A stretch of DNA of 64,000 nt from HLUCCA09 sp038745585 (GTDB lineage: Bacteria; Pseudomonadota; Alphaproteobacteria; Rhodobacterales; Rhodobacteraceae). The stretch's first letter is position 1, and every line of letters starts with the position of its first letter. The notes beneath the pieces are model-generated. The model did not search any database. It worked only from the letters and a program-made list of their open reading frames with translations, and was not told the origin of the DNA. Location of the stretch: contig JBCDLH010000015.1 of NCBI GenBank assembly GCA_038745585.1, positions 1-64,000 on the forward strand, read 5' to 3'. Shown here piece after piece: positions 17,400 through 25,666 of this stretch. A program made the position numbers and the translations under genes.

Positions 17400-19637
17400 T
17401 CAACCGTCGAGCTTGGTGAGATCGGCGACTTGCAGACAGGTCTCGCGGATGCGGTGTAGGAGGTTTAGTCGGTTGCGCCGCACGATCTGATTGTCGGTGT
17501 TGACTTGGACGGCCTCAAAGAACGCATCGATTGGCGCGCGCAGCGCAGCCATCGCAGCCATGGCGGCGGCAAAGTCTTCAGCCTTGAGGGCGGGTGCGAT
17601 TTTGGCGTCGGCGGCATCGAGCGCGGCGAAGAGGGCGCGCTCCTCATTGGTCTCGGCGAATTTCGGGTCGGGCCCGTATTCGTAGGAGACGCCGTCGGCG
17701 GCTTCGGCCTGCGCCAGGATGTTGGCGGCGCGCTTGAAGCCCTGGATCAGGTTCTCGCCATCTTCGGTGGCCAGTTCGGTATTGAGCGCGCGGGCGCGGG
17801 CGACGAGCAGCATCAAGTCGCAGTTTTCCGGCATCGCCACGCAAGCGTCGATCACGTCGTGCCGAAGCCCTTCGTCTCGTAGATGTACCTTGAGCCGGTC
17901 ATGCAGGAAGGACCGCAGGTCATCGCTGACGCTTGGATCGTGCGCCTGCATCGCCGCCACCCAAGGGATGGGCGATGGCATGGCTTCCAAATGCGCGCGG
18001 GTCCGCTGCGCATACATACCGTCGGTGGCGGCGAGATCGAGGGCGGTTTCGAACGCCGCGCGCGCACCGCTATCAAGCTCCCGCGCATAAAGATGGCGAA
18101 GGATCTGAACATCGAAAGCTCGGTCGAGCGAGAAACGGAGGGCCCCGTCCAGCACAATCCGGATGACACCCAACGCCGCGCGGCGGAGGGCGAAGGGGTC
18201 CTTTGAACCGGTGGGCTTTTCGTCGATGGCCCAGAAGCCGGTCAGCAGATCGATCTTGTCTGCGAGCGCGACGGCTTGGCTGACCGCGCCTTCGGGGACG
18301 GTGTCGGAGGGGCCGAGGGGTTTGTAGTGATCTTCGCAAGCGGCGGCGATCTCCGGCGCGAGGCCCGCCGCAAGGGCATAGTGGCGGCCCATCGTGCCTT
18401 GGAGTTCGGGGAATTCGAAAACCATCTCGGAGGCGAGATCGGCTTTGACCACGCGCGCGGCTTGCTCGGCGAGATCCGGGTCGGCGCCGATGGCCGGCGC
18501 GATGCTGCGCGCAAGGGCTGCGATCCGCGCGATCCTGTCCTTTTGCGAGCCCAAGCGGCGCTCGAACGTCACATCGCCGAGGGCGTCGAGCCACACGCCC
18601 ATGCCAGCTTTCGCCACTCGCAGATCGTTTTCCCAAAAGAAGTTGGCATCGGCCAGCCGCGCGGCGAGGACCTTTTGGTTGCCCGCAAGGATCGTCGCGC
18701 CCTGGTCTGCCGTTTCCCGGTTCGCGACCGTGACAAAGCCTGTGATCTGGCCCGCCTGTGGATCGCGGAGCGAGAAGAACTTTTGGTGTTCCTTCATTGA
18801 GGTCTGCAACACCTCGGCGGGCAAATCGAGAAATGTCTCGGCGATCTCGCCCAATAGGACGACCGGCCATTCGACAAGGCCCGCGACCTCGGCCAGAAGA
18901 GCCTCGTCTTTGACGACTTCGCGCCCGCGGGCAAAGGCCTGGGTCGTGGCGTCGTGCCAGATCGTCTGCGCGCGTTCGGCGGGGTCGAGCAGGACATGAG
19001 CGCGTTTGAGCTTTGCCGCGTAATCCTCAAAGCCGGTGACAGCGAAAGCGCCCGGCGCCATGAAGCGGTGGCCCTCGGTGAGGTCGCCCGCGCGAAAACC
19101 ATCGACATAAAGCGGAACGACCTCAGCGCCAGCCTCGTCGCTCAAAAGGCACAAGATCCGATGCAGCGGACGGACCCAGCGAAGGGTGCCCTTGCCGGCG
19201 CTCTCTGGCCCACCCCAGCGCATGGATTTGGGCCAGGGAAAGCCGCGGAGTGTCGTTTCGAGCGTCTCGGCGACGATCTCGGCGGCGGGGCGGCCTTCGC
19301 GTAAGATCGAGGCGAAATAGATTGCGCCCTTGGGCGTGTCGCGCGCCTCGAGCTGATCCATCGTGAGGCCCGTGGAGCGCAGAAAGCCTGCAAGCGCCTT
19401 TTCGGGCGCATCGGTGCGCGGGCCCTTCCGCTCCTCCAGCGTCGTCGGGCTCGACGCAAGGAGGCCCTCGATATGGAGCGTCAGACGGCGCGGCGTGGCA
19501 TAGGCGCGGACAGCGGCATAGGTCAGCCCCGCGTCGACCAGCCCGCCCGTCATCAAACGCTGCAGATCGGCGGCCGCGCGGGCCTGCATGCGGGCGGGGA
19601 TCTCTTCGGAGAAGAGCTCGATCAAAAGGTCGGGCAT
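17400..19637 (-). CDS. glyS: Glycyl-tRNA synthetase beta subunit
   Basis: GlyS is the large beta subunit of the bacterial alpha2-beta2 glycyl-tRNA synthetase; it binds and helps position the tRNA. The 745-residue protein begins with the family start MPDLLIELFSEEIPARMQ and continues through TLEERKGPRTDAP, PKSMRWG and MVFEFPELQGTMGRHYA. It ends with the helical anticodon-binding DALR-like domain (VNTDNQIVRRNRLNLLHRI). It is the last gene of a glyQ - small membrane protein - glyS run, starting three bases after the preceding stop. Confidence 0.97.
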   Translation of the reverse strand: MPDLLIELFSEEIPARMQARAAADLQRLMTGGLVDAGLTYAAVRAYATPRRLTLHIEGLLASSPTTLEERKGPRTDAPEKALAGFLRSTGLTMDQLEARDTPKGAIYFASILREGRPAAEIVAETLETTLRGFPWPKSMRWGGPESAGKGTLRWVRPLHRILCLLSDEAGAEVVPLYVDGFRAGDLTEGHRFMAPGAFAVTGFEDYAAKLKRAHVLLDPAERAQTIWHDATTQAFARGREVVKDEALLAEVAGLVEWPVVLLGEIAETFLDLPAEVLQTSMKEHQKFFSLRDPQAGQITGFVTVANRETADQGATILAGNQKVLAARLADANFFWENDLRVAKAGMGVWLDALGDVTFERRLGSQKDRIARIAALARSIAPAIGADPDLAEQAARVVKADLASEMVFEFPELQGTMGRHYALAAGLAPEIAAACEDHYKPLGPSDTVPEGAVSQAVALADKIDLLTGFWAIDEKPTGSKDPFALRRAALGVIRIVLDGALRFSLDRAFDVQILRHLYARELDSGARAAFETALDLAATDGMYAQRTRAHLEAMPSPIPWVAAMQAHDPSVSDDLRSFLHDRLKVHLRDEGLRHDVIDACVAMPENCDLMLLVARARALNTELATEDGENLIQGFKRAANILAQAEAADGVSYEYGPDPKFAETNEERALFAALDAADAKIAPALKAEDFAAAMAAMAALRAPIDAFFEAVQVNTDNQIVRRNRLNLLHRIRETCLQVADLTKLDG

Positions 19638-19640
19638 GGG

Positions 19641-20162
19641 TTACTCGGTCTCGGGGGGCGGCGGACAGCTCTCGGGCGGCGGATCGCCGTCGAACACCCG
19701 GGCCCCGCAGCGATTGATCTGGTGCCAGGCATAGCCCGCCCCGGTCTCGGTGAGCGCGACGATACGGTCGATCCCGTAGGGCTCGTTCGTCAAACTGATG
19801 AGAGCCGTGGCAGCACCGCTGTCGAGCGCTTCGGCGATAGCGGCGGCATCAAAGCACGCAAAGGGGCGCGGGGCGACGGTCGGCGTGGGCTCGGCTGCGG
19901 GCGCGAAGACGTCTAGACGCGCAAGCAGTGCTGGCGCCACTTCGAAACAGGCGCGAAACTTGAGCGGCGAGGACGCACCTTCGGCATGCTGCAGGGCTTC
20001 AACGGCGATCTCCTCGCGGGCGCCATCGACGCGGGTGAGGACGACGATGCCATCGCCTTCAAAGACGATGTCGTACCAATAATGGTGCTCCAGGACATAA
20101 AGCGCGGCTCCCGCAAGAGCGGCGGCGCCGACGAGCGCCGTGCCAACGATCTTACCGTTCAT
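19641..20162 (-). CDS. Conserved membrane-anchored protein between glyQ and glyS (DUF6446-like)
   Basis: The 173-residue protein has one N-terminal membrane anchor (MNGKIVGTALVGAAALAGAA) and a soluble, probably periplasmic part. The soluble part contains four cysteines (RACFE, PFACFD, NRCGA, ESCPP) that may pair. A protein of this kind sits between the two glycyl-tRNA synthetase genes in many Rhodobacterales, and I believe it is the DUF6446 family, from memory. No function is known; the position may simply be conserved. The start at 20162 puts the membrane anchor at the N terminus; a longer frame exists. Confidence 0.75.
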   Translation of the reverse strand: MNGKIVGTALVGAAALAGAALYVLEHHYWYDIVFEGDGIVVLTRVDGAREEIAVEALQHAEGASSPLKFRACFEVAPALLARLDVFAPAAEPTPTVAPRPFACFDAAAIAEALDSGAATALISLTNEPYGIDRIVALTETGAGYAWHQINRCGARVFDGDPPPESCPPPPETE

Positions 20163-20214
20163 CGCACATTCACCGCCGCGGATCGCGCGTGGCGCTGGGG
20201 GCAAACGGCCAAGG

Positions 20215-21144
20215 TCATGCGGTAGAAATCCCGCCCGCTTCGGTCTCAAGAAACGCATCGGCGCAGGCCTTTGCCAGCGTGCGTACCCGACCGATATAGG
20301 CTTGCCGCTCGGTCACCGAGATGACGCCGCGGGCATCAAGGAGATTGAAGAGGTGGCTTGCCTTGATGCATTGGTCATAGGCCGGTTGAGCCATGACGAT
20401 GCGGCGGCCCGTTTTGGGATCGTCCGCCGGGGCGGCGAGGATACGCGCGCATTCGGCCTCGGCATCTTCGAAGTGACGCATCAGCAACGCGGTGTCAGCC
20501 ACGTCGAAATTCCAACGCGCATATTGCGCCTCCGCCTCGCGGAAAACATCGCCATAGGTGAGCGGGATCGGCGTTTGAGGGTCGTTGAAAGGCATTGCGT
20601 TGCCGTCGTAAAACCCCAGAACATACATTGCGAGGCGCTCAAGCCCATAGGTCAGCTCGCCCGAAACGGGCTTGCAGTCGTGGCCGCCGACCTGTTGGAA
20701 GTAGGTGAATTGGCTCACTTCCATACCGTCGCACCAGACCTCCCAGCCGAGGCCCCAGGCGCCGAGCGTCGGGCTCTCCCAATCGTCCTCGACAAAGCGA
20801 ATATCGTGAAGCGCGGCGTCGATGCCGATCGCTGCGAGCGAGCCGAGATAGATCTCCTGCAGGTCGGGCGGGCTCGGTTTGATCAGAACCTGGAATTGGT
20901 AATAGTGCTGCCAGCGGTTTGGGCTGTCGCCATAGCGGCCGTCGGTCGGCCGGCGCGAGGGCTGGACATAGGCGGCGGCCCAGGGCCTTGGGCCGAGCGC
21001 ACGTAGGGTCGTGGCCGGGTGAAACGTGCCCGCGCCCACCTCCATGTCGTAAGGCTGCAGAAGCGCGCAACCCTGTCCCGCCCAATAGGCTTGGAGCCGA
21101 AGGATAACCTCTTGAAAGGAGGTGGGTCGGGTGATCTCGGTCAT
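20215..21144 (-). CDS. glyQ: Glycyl-tRNA synthetase alpha subunit
   Basis: GlyQ carries the class II aminoacylation site and charges tRNA-Gly together with GlyS. The 309-residue protein shows the hallmarks of the family: TSFQEVILRLQAYWAGQGCALLQPYD split over residues 7-31, the RPTDGRYGDSPNRWQHYYQFQV region, and FVEDDWESPTLGAWGLGWEVWCDGMEVSQFTYFQQVGG in its usual place. The length and motif spacing are normal. It is the first gene of the glyQ-glyS run. Confidence 0.97.
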   Translation of the reverse strand: MTEITRPTSFQEVILRLQAYWAGQGCALLQPYDMEVGAGTFHPATTLRALGPRPWAAAYVQPSRRPTDGRYGDSPNRWQHYYQFQVLIKPSPPDLQEIYLGSLAAIGIDAALHDIRFVEDDWESPTLGAWGLGWEVWCDGMEVSQFTYFQQVGGHDCKPVSGELTYGLERLAMYVLGFYDGNAMPFNDPQTPIPLTYGDVFREAEAQYARWNFDVADTALLMRHFEDAEAECARILAAPADDPKTGRRIVMAQPAYDQCIKASHLFNLLDARGVISVTERQAYIGRVRTLAKACADAFLETEAGGISTA

Positions 21145-21285
21145 GGGTGGTCTGCCCGCGCGGGTTGGGTCTCGGCGGCGTCCTATGCGGGGGGTGGGCG
21201 ATGGTCAACTCCGAGTGGCGCGCGCGGGTCATATCTGCGGCGGGCCGTTTGTAGCGGCGGAAGTTTGGGGGCCCTGCCCTCCGGG

Positions 21286-21324
21286 CTGCGCCTCCCCCGG
21301 GATACTTGTCGCCCAAAGAAGAGG
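21286..21324 (+). repeat. Intergenic repeat, copy 3
   Basis: It contains CTGCGCCTCCCCCGGGATAC followed by TTGTCGCCCAAAGAAGAGG. The second half matches copy 2. It lies between the glyQ start and the DUF427 gene; the rest of 21145-21372 shows no gene. Confidence 0.6.
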
Positions 21325-21372
21325 CCCGGGCGGCGCGACCGGCCCCGGGGGCGCCACGGGGCAAGCGGATGG

Positions 21373-21858
21373 CTACCACCAGCGGGTTTCGGGGGCGCCT
21401 TTGACGGTGCCAAGAAGGTTGGGCGTGACCCAGCCGCCGTAGAAATCCCCAGGCTGAGGCGTGACGTCGACTCCACCAACACGGCAAGCCTCCATTAGGC
21501 CCGGGTAAAACGCCATGTGGTCTTTCAGGGCGGCGAAGGCGGGCGTGGGGCTCGGATAGGACCAGGCGGCGTGGCGGCGGGTTTGGCCGCCGGCCGCAAC
21601 GGTCCAATAGCGGGCCGAGCCTTTCCACTCGCAATAGGAGCTGCCCGCGGCCTCACTCAGCGCGCCCGGCGCGATGTCTTCGGGCGGGATGTAGTAGGTC
21701 GGTGCGTGGTGCGTCTCGCAGACGCGAAGCGCGCGCGTTGTCCGGGCGACCATCTCGCCGCCTAGGATCACCTCAACCGGCAGCACGATCCGGTCGAGCG
21801 CAGGTGGGCGCGGATAAGCCTGAACATCCTCGGCAAGAAGCTCTGTGACGGTCCTCAA
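21373..21858 (-). CDS. DUF427 domain protein
   Basis: The 161-residue protein has the DUF427 pattern: a beta-rich fold with IPPEDIAP, the SYCEWKGSARYW segment and the AAWSYPSPTPAF segment that ends the domain. It closes with GDFYGGWVTPNLLGTVKGAPGT-like tail residues (KGAPETRWW). DUF427 proteins are widespread in Alphaproteobacteria and their function is unknown. It overlaps the upstream DUF4864 gene by four bases, so both are one transcript. Confidence 0.88.
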   Translation of the reverse strand: MRTVTELLAEDVQAYPRPPALDRIVLPVEVILGGEMVARTTRALRVCETHHAPTYYIPPEDIAPGALSEAAGSSYCEWKGSARYWTVAAGGQTRRHAAWSYPSPTPAFAALKDHMAFYPGLMEACRVGGVDVTPQPGDFYGGWVTPNLLGTVKGAPETRWW

Positions 21859-22265
21859 GCGCCAACCTCAGCTGCGCGGAGGATCGTCACCCCTGCAATC
21901 TGCCAGCTGTCGCCCGCGGGCACCATCGTGTATTCGAGGGTAAATTGGCGACCGGAGCCATCTGTCACGAAGACCTGTTGGACAAGCGCCGTCCCGCGCT
22001 CCTTCGTTGTGCCGTAGCGCACCTCGGCTGGGCGCCAAACCATCGGATAGCCTTGCTGGACCATACGCCCGAAATTTTCCGGCGTCTGAAACATACGCTT
22101 GATCCCGGGCGCAGCAAAGGTGAACGCGGTTGCAAAATCGTCGGCTTGGAACGCTTCGATCTGCGCACCTATCACATCGCTCGGCTGGCTTTGAGCGGCG
22201 GCTCGGTCGGGCGCGGGCCAGGCCAGAAGGGCGGCAAGCGCGAGGGCGAGAACGAAGCGAAGCAT
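21855..22265 (-). CDS. Secreted DUF4864 protein
   Basis: The 136-residue protein has a clean signal peptide (about residues 1-24, ending AAA). A small domain follows with IGAQIEAFQADDFATAFTFA and the VYFQ-like beta strands QQVFVTDGSGRQFTLEYTM and GDSWQIAGVTIL. This fits DUF4864, a small NTF2-like fold expected in the periplasm. The function is unknown. It is translationally coupled to the DUF427 gene downstream. Confidence 0.85.
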   Translation of the reverse strand: MLRFVLALALAALLAWPAPDRAAAQSQPSDVIGAQIEAFQADDFATAFTFAAPGIKRMFQTPENFGRMVQQGYPMVWRPAEVRYGTTKERGTALVQQVFVTDGSGRQFTLEYTMVPAGDSWQIAGVTILRAAEVGA

Positions 22266-22381
22266 GGGCGTCTCCTGTCATCTGGCAACGCGGCGGGCGC
22301 GCCTTCCAGTGTGAGACGTGGCGCGCGGAGGCGCCAAGGCAATGTCGGGCCCGCTGCGTGCGCAGGGCGCATGTGCCGACT

Positions 22382-22410
22382 GGGCCAAAAGCGCCACACG
22401 CTTTTGCCCC
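22382..22410 (-). terminator. Strong hairpin after the VPLPA-CTERM gene
   Basis: GGGCCAAAAGCG and CGCTTTTGCCCC pair over 12 positions with one mismatch and a five-base loop. The hairpin lies about 36 bases after the stop of the VPLPA-CTERM gene. No T-tract follows, so it may be a terminator of the T-poor kind or a stability element. Confidence 0.45.
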
Positions 22411-22445
22411 AAGAGATGCGGGACGAAAGTGCGTCGCGTCGAAGC

Positions 22446-23135
22446 TTAGGTCTTGCGGCGGAGGCGCCGTGCCACGCCGGCAGCGCCCAAGGCGCCGAAG
22501 AGGAGCACACCCGTCGCGGGCAGCGGGACCGGTGCCACAGCCGCTTCGAGGCGCACAGCATCTAGGAAATTGCCGACCGACACGCTTCCGCTACCCGTCG
22601 AAACTGCGGTAAAGGACAGGCGGATGTCATTGCCTAAGGAGTGTAGCCCGGTCAGCGAGGTGAACACCCAAGATGCCGTCGTGGCCGCGTATTCCTGCGA
22701 GAAGAGCGACGTGTCATCGCCCGCGTCGAAAAGATCGAGCCCGAGATCGACGACGTCGACCCGCATCACATCGGTGCCGACGCGGGCGCGATGGGCGAAT
22801 TCGAGCATGAGGTCAGTGCCCGCTGCGATGGCGTTGACGGTTTGCGACAGCGTGCCAAAGTTCTTCGCGTTCAGCTCTGCGTGTTGCGTGCCCTCGTAGG
22901 ACGTCACCCCGAGAAAGCCATTCGCCCAGATCTCGATGCGGCTGTCCGTCGTCTGCCAGCCGGGGACGTTCGAGGGATTGACGAAGCTGTATCGGGTGTC
23001 GGTGCCGAGATCGGGCGTTTCAAATCCGCCATTGACCAAAACCGCTGCAGAGACTGGCCCCGTGATAGAGGCAAGTGCGACACTCATACCAAGCAGCGCC
23101 GCTCGCATGCTCTTCAAACCGTTAACAGTTGGCAT
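22446..23135 (-). CDS. VPLPA-CTERM sorting-domain protein with NGGFE-type beta domain
   Basis: The 229-residue protein has a signal peptide (to about residue 30, GPVSA). A beta-rich domain opens with VLVNGGFETPDLG and VPGWQTTDSRIEIW, as in DUF642-like or choice-of-anchor surface proteins. The C-terminal 30 residues form a sorting tail: VPLPATGVLLFGALGAAG followed by ARRLRRKT. Such tails are recognised by an exosortase and removed while the protein moves to the outer surface or exopolysaccharide matrix. No exosortase is in the window, so processing must rely on an enzyme encoded elsewhere. A GAGGGTG ribosome site precedes the start. Confidence 0.85.
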   Translation of the reverse strand: MPTVNGLKSMRAALLGMSVALASITGPVSAAVLVNGGFETPDLGTDTRYSFVNPSNVPGWQTTDSRIEIWANGFLGVTSYEGTQHAELNAKNFGTLSQTVNAIAAGTDLMLEFAHRARVGTDVMRVDVVDLGLDLFDAGDDTSLFSQEYAATTASWVFTSLTGLHSLGNDIRLSFTAVSTGSGSVSVGNFLDAVRLEAAVAPVPLPATGVLLFGALGAAGVARRLRRKT

Positions 23136-23234
23136 TTCAACACCCTCAAGAGACCGATTTCTCGTGGAGTTAGCGTGCGGGGACGGCGTGCGTTAGGCCG
23201 GAATGTGACAGACTTTAGTCAAGTTCGATCCGTC

Positions 23235-24827
23235 TTATGCGGCGAGGGTCCCCGCAAGCCCGTCCTCGATGAGGTGGATCGTCTCATCGATGCCGTAAAG
23301 CGCAACGAAGCCGCCGAACCGCGGTCCCTGGCTCTGGCCGAGGAGGACCTCGTAGAGCGCCTTAAACCAAGCGCGCAGCGGCTCAAAGCCGTGCTCGCGC
23401 CCGACCGCGAAGACAATCGATTGCAGCGCCTCGGCATCGGTCTCGCCGCGATGGCTCTTCAGGCGCTCGGCCAAGTCGCGCATTGCGGCGGCTTCGGCAT
23501 CGGTCGGCACGCGAAAGCTTTTCGTCGGTTTGATAAAGTCGTTGTAGTACCGCACCGCGCCCGCGGCCGCAGCGTCGAGCTGAGGATGCGTTTCGGGGCC
23601 GGCCTCGGGCGCGTAACGGCGGATAAAGCCCCAAAGCGTCTCGGTATCCTCGGCATGGGCGACGGAGGCGAGATTGAGCAACATCGCAAAGCTCACCACC
23701 ATGTCGGACACCGGCGGTTGCCCGCGGTGGATGTGGAACACCGGGTTGGCGAGCTTTTGTACGGCGTCCTGCCCGTCATAGGCGGCCAGTTGCTGGTGAT
23801 ACTCGTCGACGGCCTTCGGGATCACGTCAAAGTAGAGGCGTTTGGCCGTCTTTGGCTTGCCGTACATGAAATACGACAGGCTCTCCGTGGGCGCATAGGC
23901 AAGCCAGTCGTCTATGGAGAGCCCGTTGCCCTTGGACTTGGAGATTTTCTCCGCATTCTCATCGAGGAAGAGCTCAAAGGTGTAGTGCTCGGGCGCCCGC
24001 GCGCCGAGGATCTCGCAAATCCGGTCATAGACCGGCGCGTTCGTCGAATGGTCCTTGCCGTACATCTCGAAATCAACGCCCAGCGCGGCCCAGCGTGCGC
24101 CGAAATCGGGCTTCCACTGAAACTTGACGTGTCCGCCGGTGACCGGAACGGTCCACTCGCGACCCTCTTCATCGTCAAACGTGACCTCGCCTCTGGCCGC
24201 ATCGACATGCTTCATCGGGACGTAGAGCACCTGGCCCGTTTCGGGGTGAAACGGCAGAAAGATCGAATAGGTCTGGCGCCGCTCGTCGCGCAGCGTCTTC
24301 AACATGACCTGCATCAGATCGTCGTAACGTTCAGCGGCGCGCAACAAGATCGTGTCGAACTGGCCGGAGCGGTAAAACGCCGTGGCCGAGATGAACTCGT
24401 ACTGAAAGCCGAACGTGTCGAGAAAGCGGCGCAGCATCGCGTTGTTGTGGTGGCCAAAGCTCTCATGGGTGCCGAACGGGTCCGGCACGCTCGTCAGAGG
24501 CTTTTGGAGATGCGCGCGCAGGGCCTCGGGGTCGGGCACGTTTTCAGGCACCTTTCGCATGCCGTCGAGGTCGTCCGAAAAGCAGACGAGGCGCGTCGGG
24601 ATGTCCGAGATCACCTCGAAGGCGCGCCGCACCATGGTCGTGCGGAGCACCTCTCCAAACGTGCCGATATGGGGCAGGCCCGAGGGGCCATAGCCCGTCT
24701 CAAAGAGCACATGGCCTTTCTCAGGCGCGCCGCCCTCGTAGCGTTTTGCGATGCCGCGGGCCACTTCAAAGGGCCAAGCCTTGGACGCAAGCGCGGCGTC
24801 CCGCAGGTCTGATGAATGGTTTGACAT
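23235..24827 (-). CDS. lysK: Lysyl-tRNA synthetase, class I
   Basis: This is the archaeal-type class I LysRS that replaces the class II LysS in many Alphaproteobacteria. The 530-residue protein has the class I signature GPSGLPHIGTFGE (HIG at 53-55) and the second signature as KISKSKG within ENAEKISKSKGNGLS. The C-terminal region (from about 360) is the helical anticodon-binding part. The start at 24827 gives a normal family N terminus; the in-frame upstream extension looks non-coding. No second LysRS gene is seen here. Confidence 0.95.
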   Translation of the reverse strand: MSNHSSDLRDAALASKAWPFEVARGIAKRYEGGAPEKGHVLFETGYGPSGLPHIGTFGEVLRTTMVRRAFEVISDIPTRLVCFSDDLDGMRKVPENVPDPEALRAHLQKPLTSVPDPFGTHESFGHHNNAMLRRFLDTFGFQYEFISATAFYRSGQFDTILLRAAERYDDLMQVMLKTLRDERRQTYSIFLPFHPETGQVLYVPMKHVDAARGEVTFDDEEGREWTVPVTGGHVKFQWKPDFGARWAALGVDFEMYGKDHSTNAPVYDRICEILGARAPEHYTFELFLDENAEKISKSKGNGLSIDDWLAYAPTESLSYFMYGKPKTAKRLYFDVIPKAVDEYHQQLAAYDGQDAVQKLANPVFHIHRGQPPVSDMVVSFAMLLNLASVAHAEDTETLWGFIRRYAPEAGPETHPQLDAAAAGAVRYYNDFIKPTKSFRVPTDAEAAAMRDLAERLKSHRGETDAEALQSIVFAVGREHGFEPLRAWFKALYEVLLGQSQGPRFGGFVALYGIDETIHLIEDGLAGTLAA

Positions 24828-25049
24828 GGATCCGGGCTCTCTCAGCTGCGATTGCGGCGTTGAACGGCCTTGGTCTATGGCGCGTTGGTGCGTGTCCGTC
24901 AACGTGCGCCTCGGCGCTGGCGTCGCGTGACGCTGCGGCCCGCGCGCAGGGCGTCCGTGCGGCACAACAGCCGCGGAATGCGCCGCGTTCGGTGCGCTTG
25001 CCGTCCACACCGCACACGCTTATCTCCGGCGCTGGAACGGAGGTGCCCC

Positions 25050-25475
25050 ATGCCGGAAAAACCCGATCAGCCGCTTTCCCCGCAGGACGCGCTCGTGGCG
25101 GTCATGATCGCAACATCGCTCTCGGATTCGACCGTGCGCACGGCCGAATTGGTGACCATCGAGCGGATCGTGAACCATCTTCCGGTGTTCGGGCGCTACG
25201 ACGCCGACCGGACGCAGCTTGTCGCCAACCTCGTTTTTGAGCTGATCGAAGAGGAGGACGGGCTCTCGGCGCTCTTTGGTCTGGTGCGTGACGCTTTGCC
25301 CGAACGGCTGAACGAGAGCGCCTATGCTATGGCCTGCGACGTGGCCGCGGCGGACGGCAAGCTCGACGATGCCGAGCTACGGATGCTCGAAGAGATCCGC
25401 TATGAACTGAACGTTCCGCGCCTCCATGCCGCCGCCATCGAACAGGGAGCGCGCGCCCGCCACCTCACGGTGTAA
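25050..25475 (+). CDS. TerB-like protein
   Basis: The 141-residue, fully soluble and acidic protein fits the TerB/DjlA N-terminal type of helical domain. Its key segments are SPQDALVAVMIATSLSDS, a middle ELIEEEDGLSALFGLV helix, and AYAMACDVAAADGKLDDAEL, which carries the conserved acidic patch that may bind metal. Despite the historical name, tellurite resistance is not implied. A strong CGGAGGTG ribosome site fixes the start. It diverges from lysK. Confidence 0.85.
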   Translation: MPEKPDQPLSPQDALVAVMIATSLSDSTVRTAELVTIERIVNHLPVFGRYDADRTQLVANLVFELIEEEDGLSALFGLVRDALPERLNESAYAMACDVAAADGKLDDAELRMLEEIRYELNVPRLHAAAIEQGARARHLTV

Positions 25476-25666
25476 GCGTTGCCCCGGCTCAGGGCGGTCA
25501 ATCCGCCGCTTGCCCGGGCGGACTATGCGCACACAACCAGAGGTCTGACTGCTATGTGCCTCCGCACCGGGGCCTCCGCGCACGGGCGAAAACCGGCCGT
25601 CCTTGGCGCACATCTAGCACCGCTCCGGCCGAGGCCCAAGCCTGGCTGTCGGCCCAGCCGCAACCG

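Noticed and set aside
22791..24812. A 673-codon open frame antisense to lysK
   Set aside because: It is opposite an intact, motif-complete lysK, and its own residues show no domain. Long antisense frames are common in GC-rich DNA.
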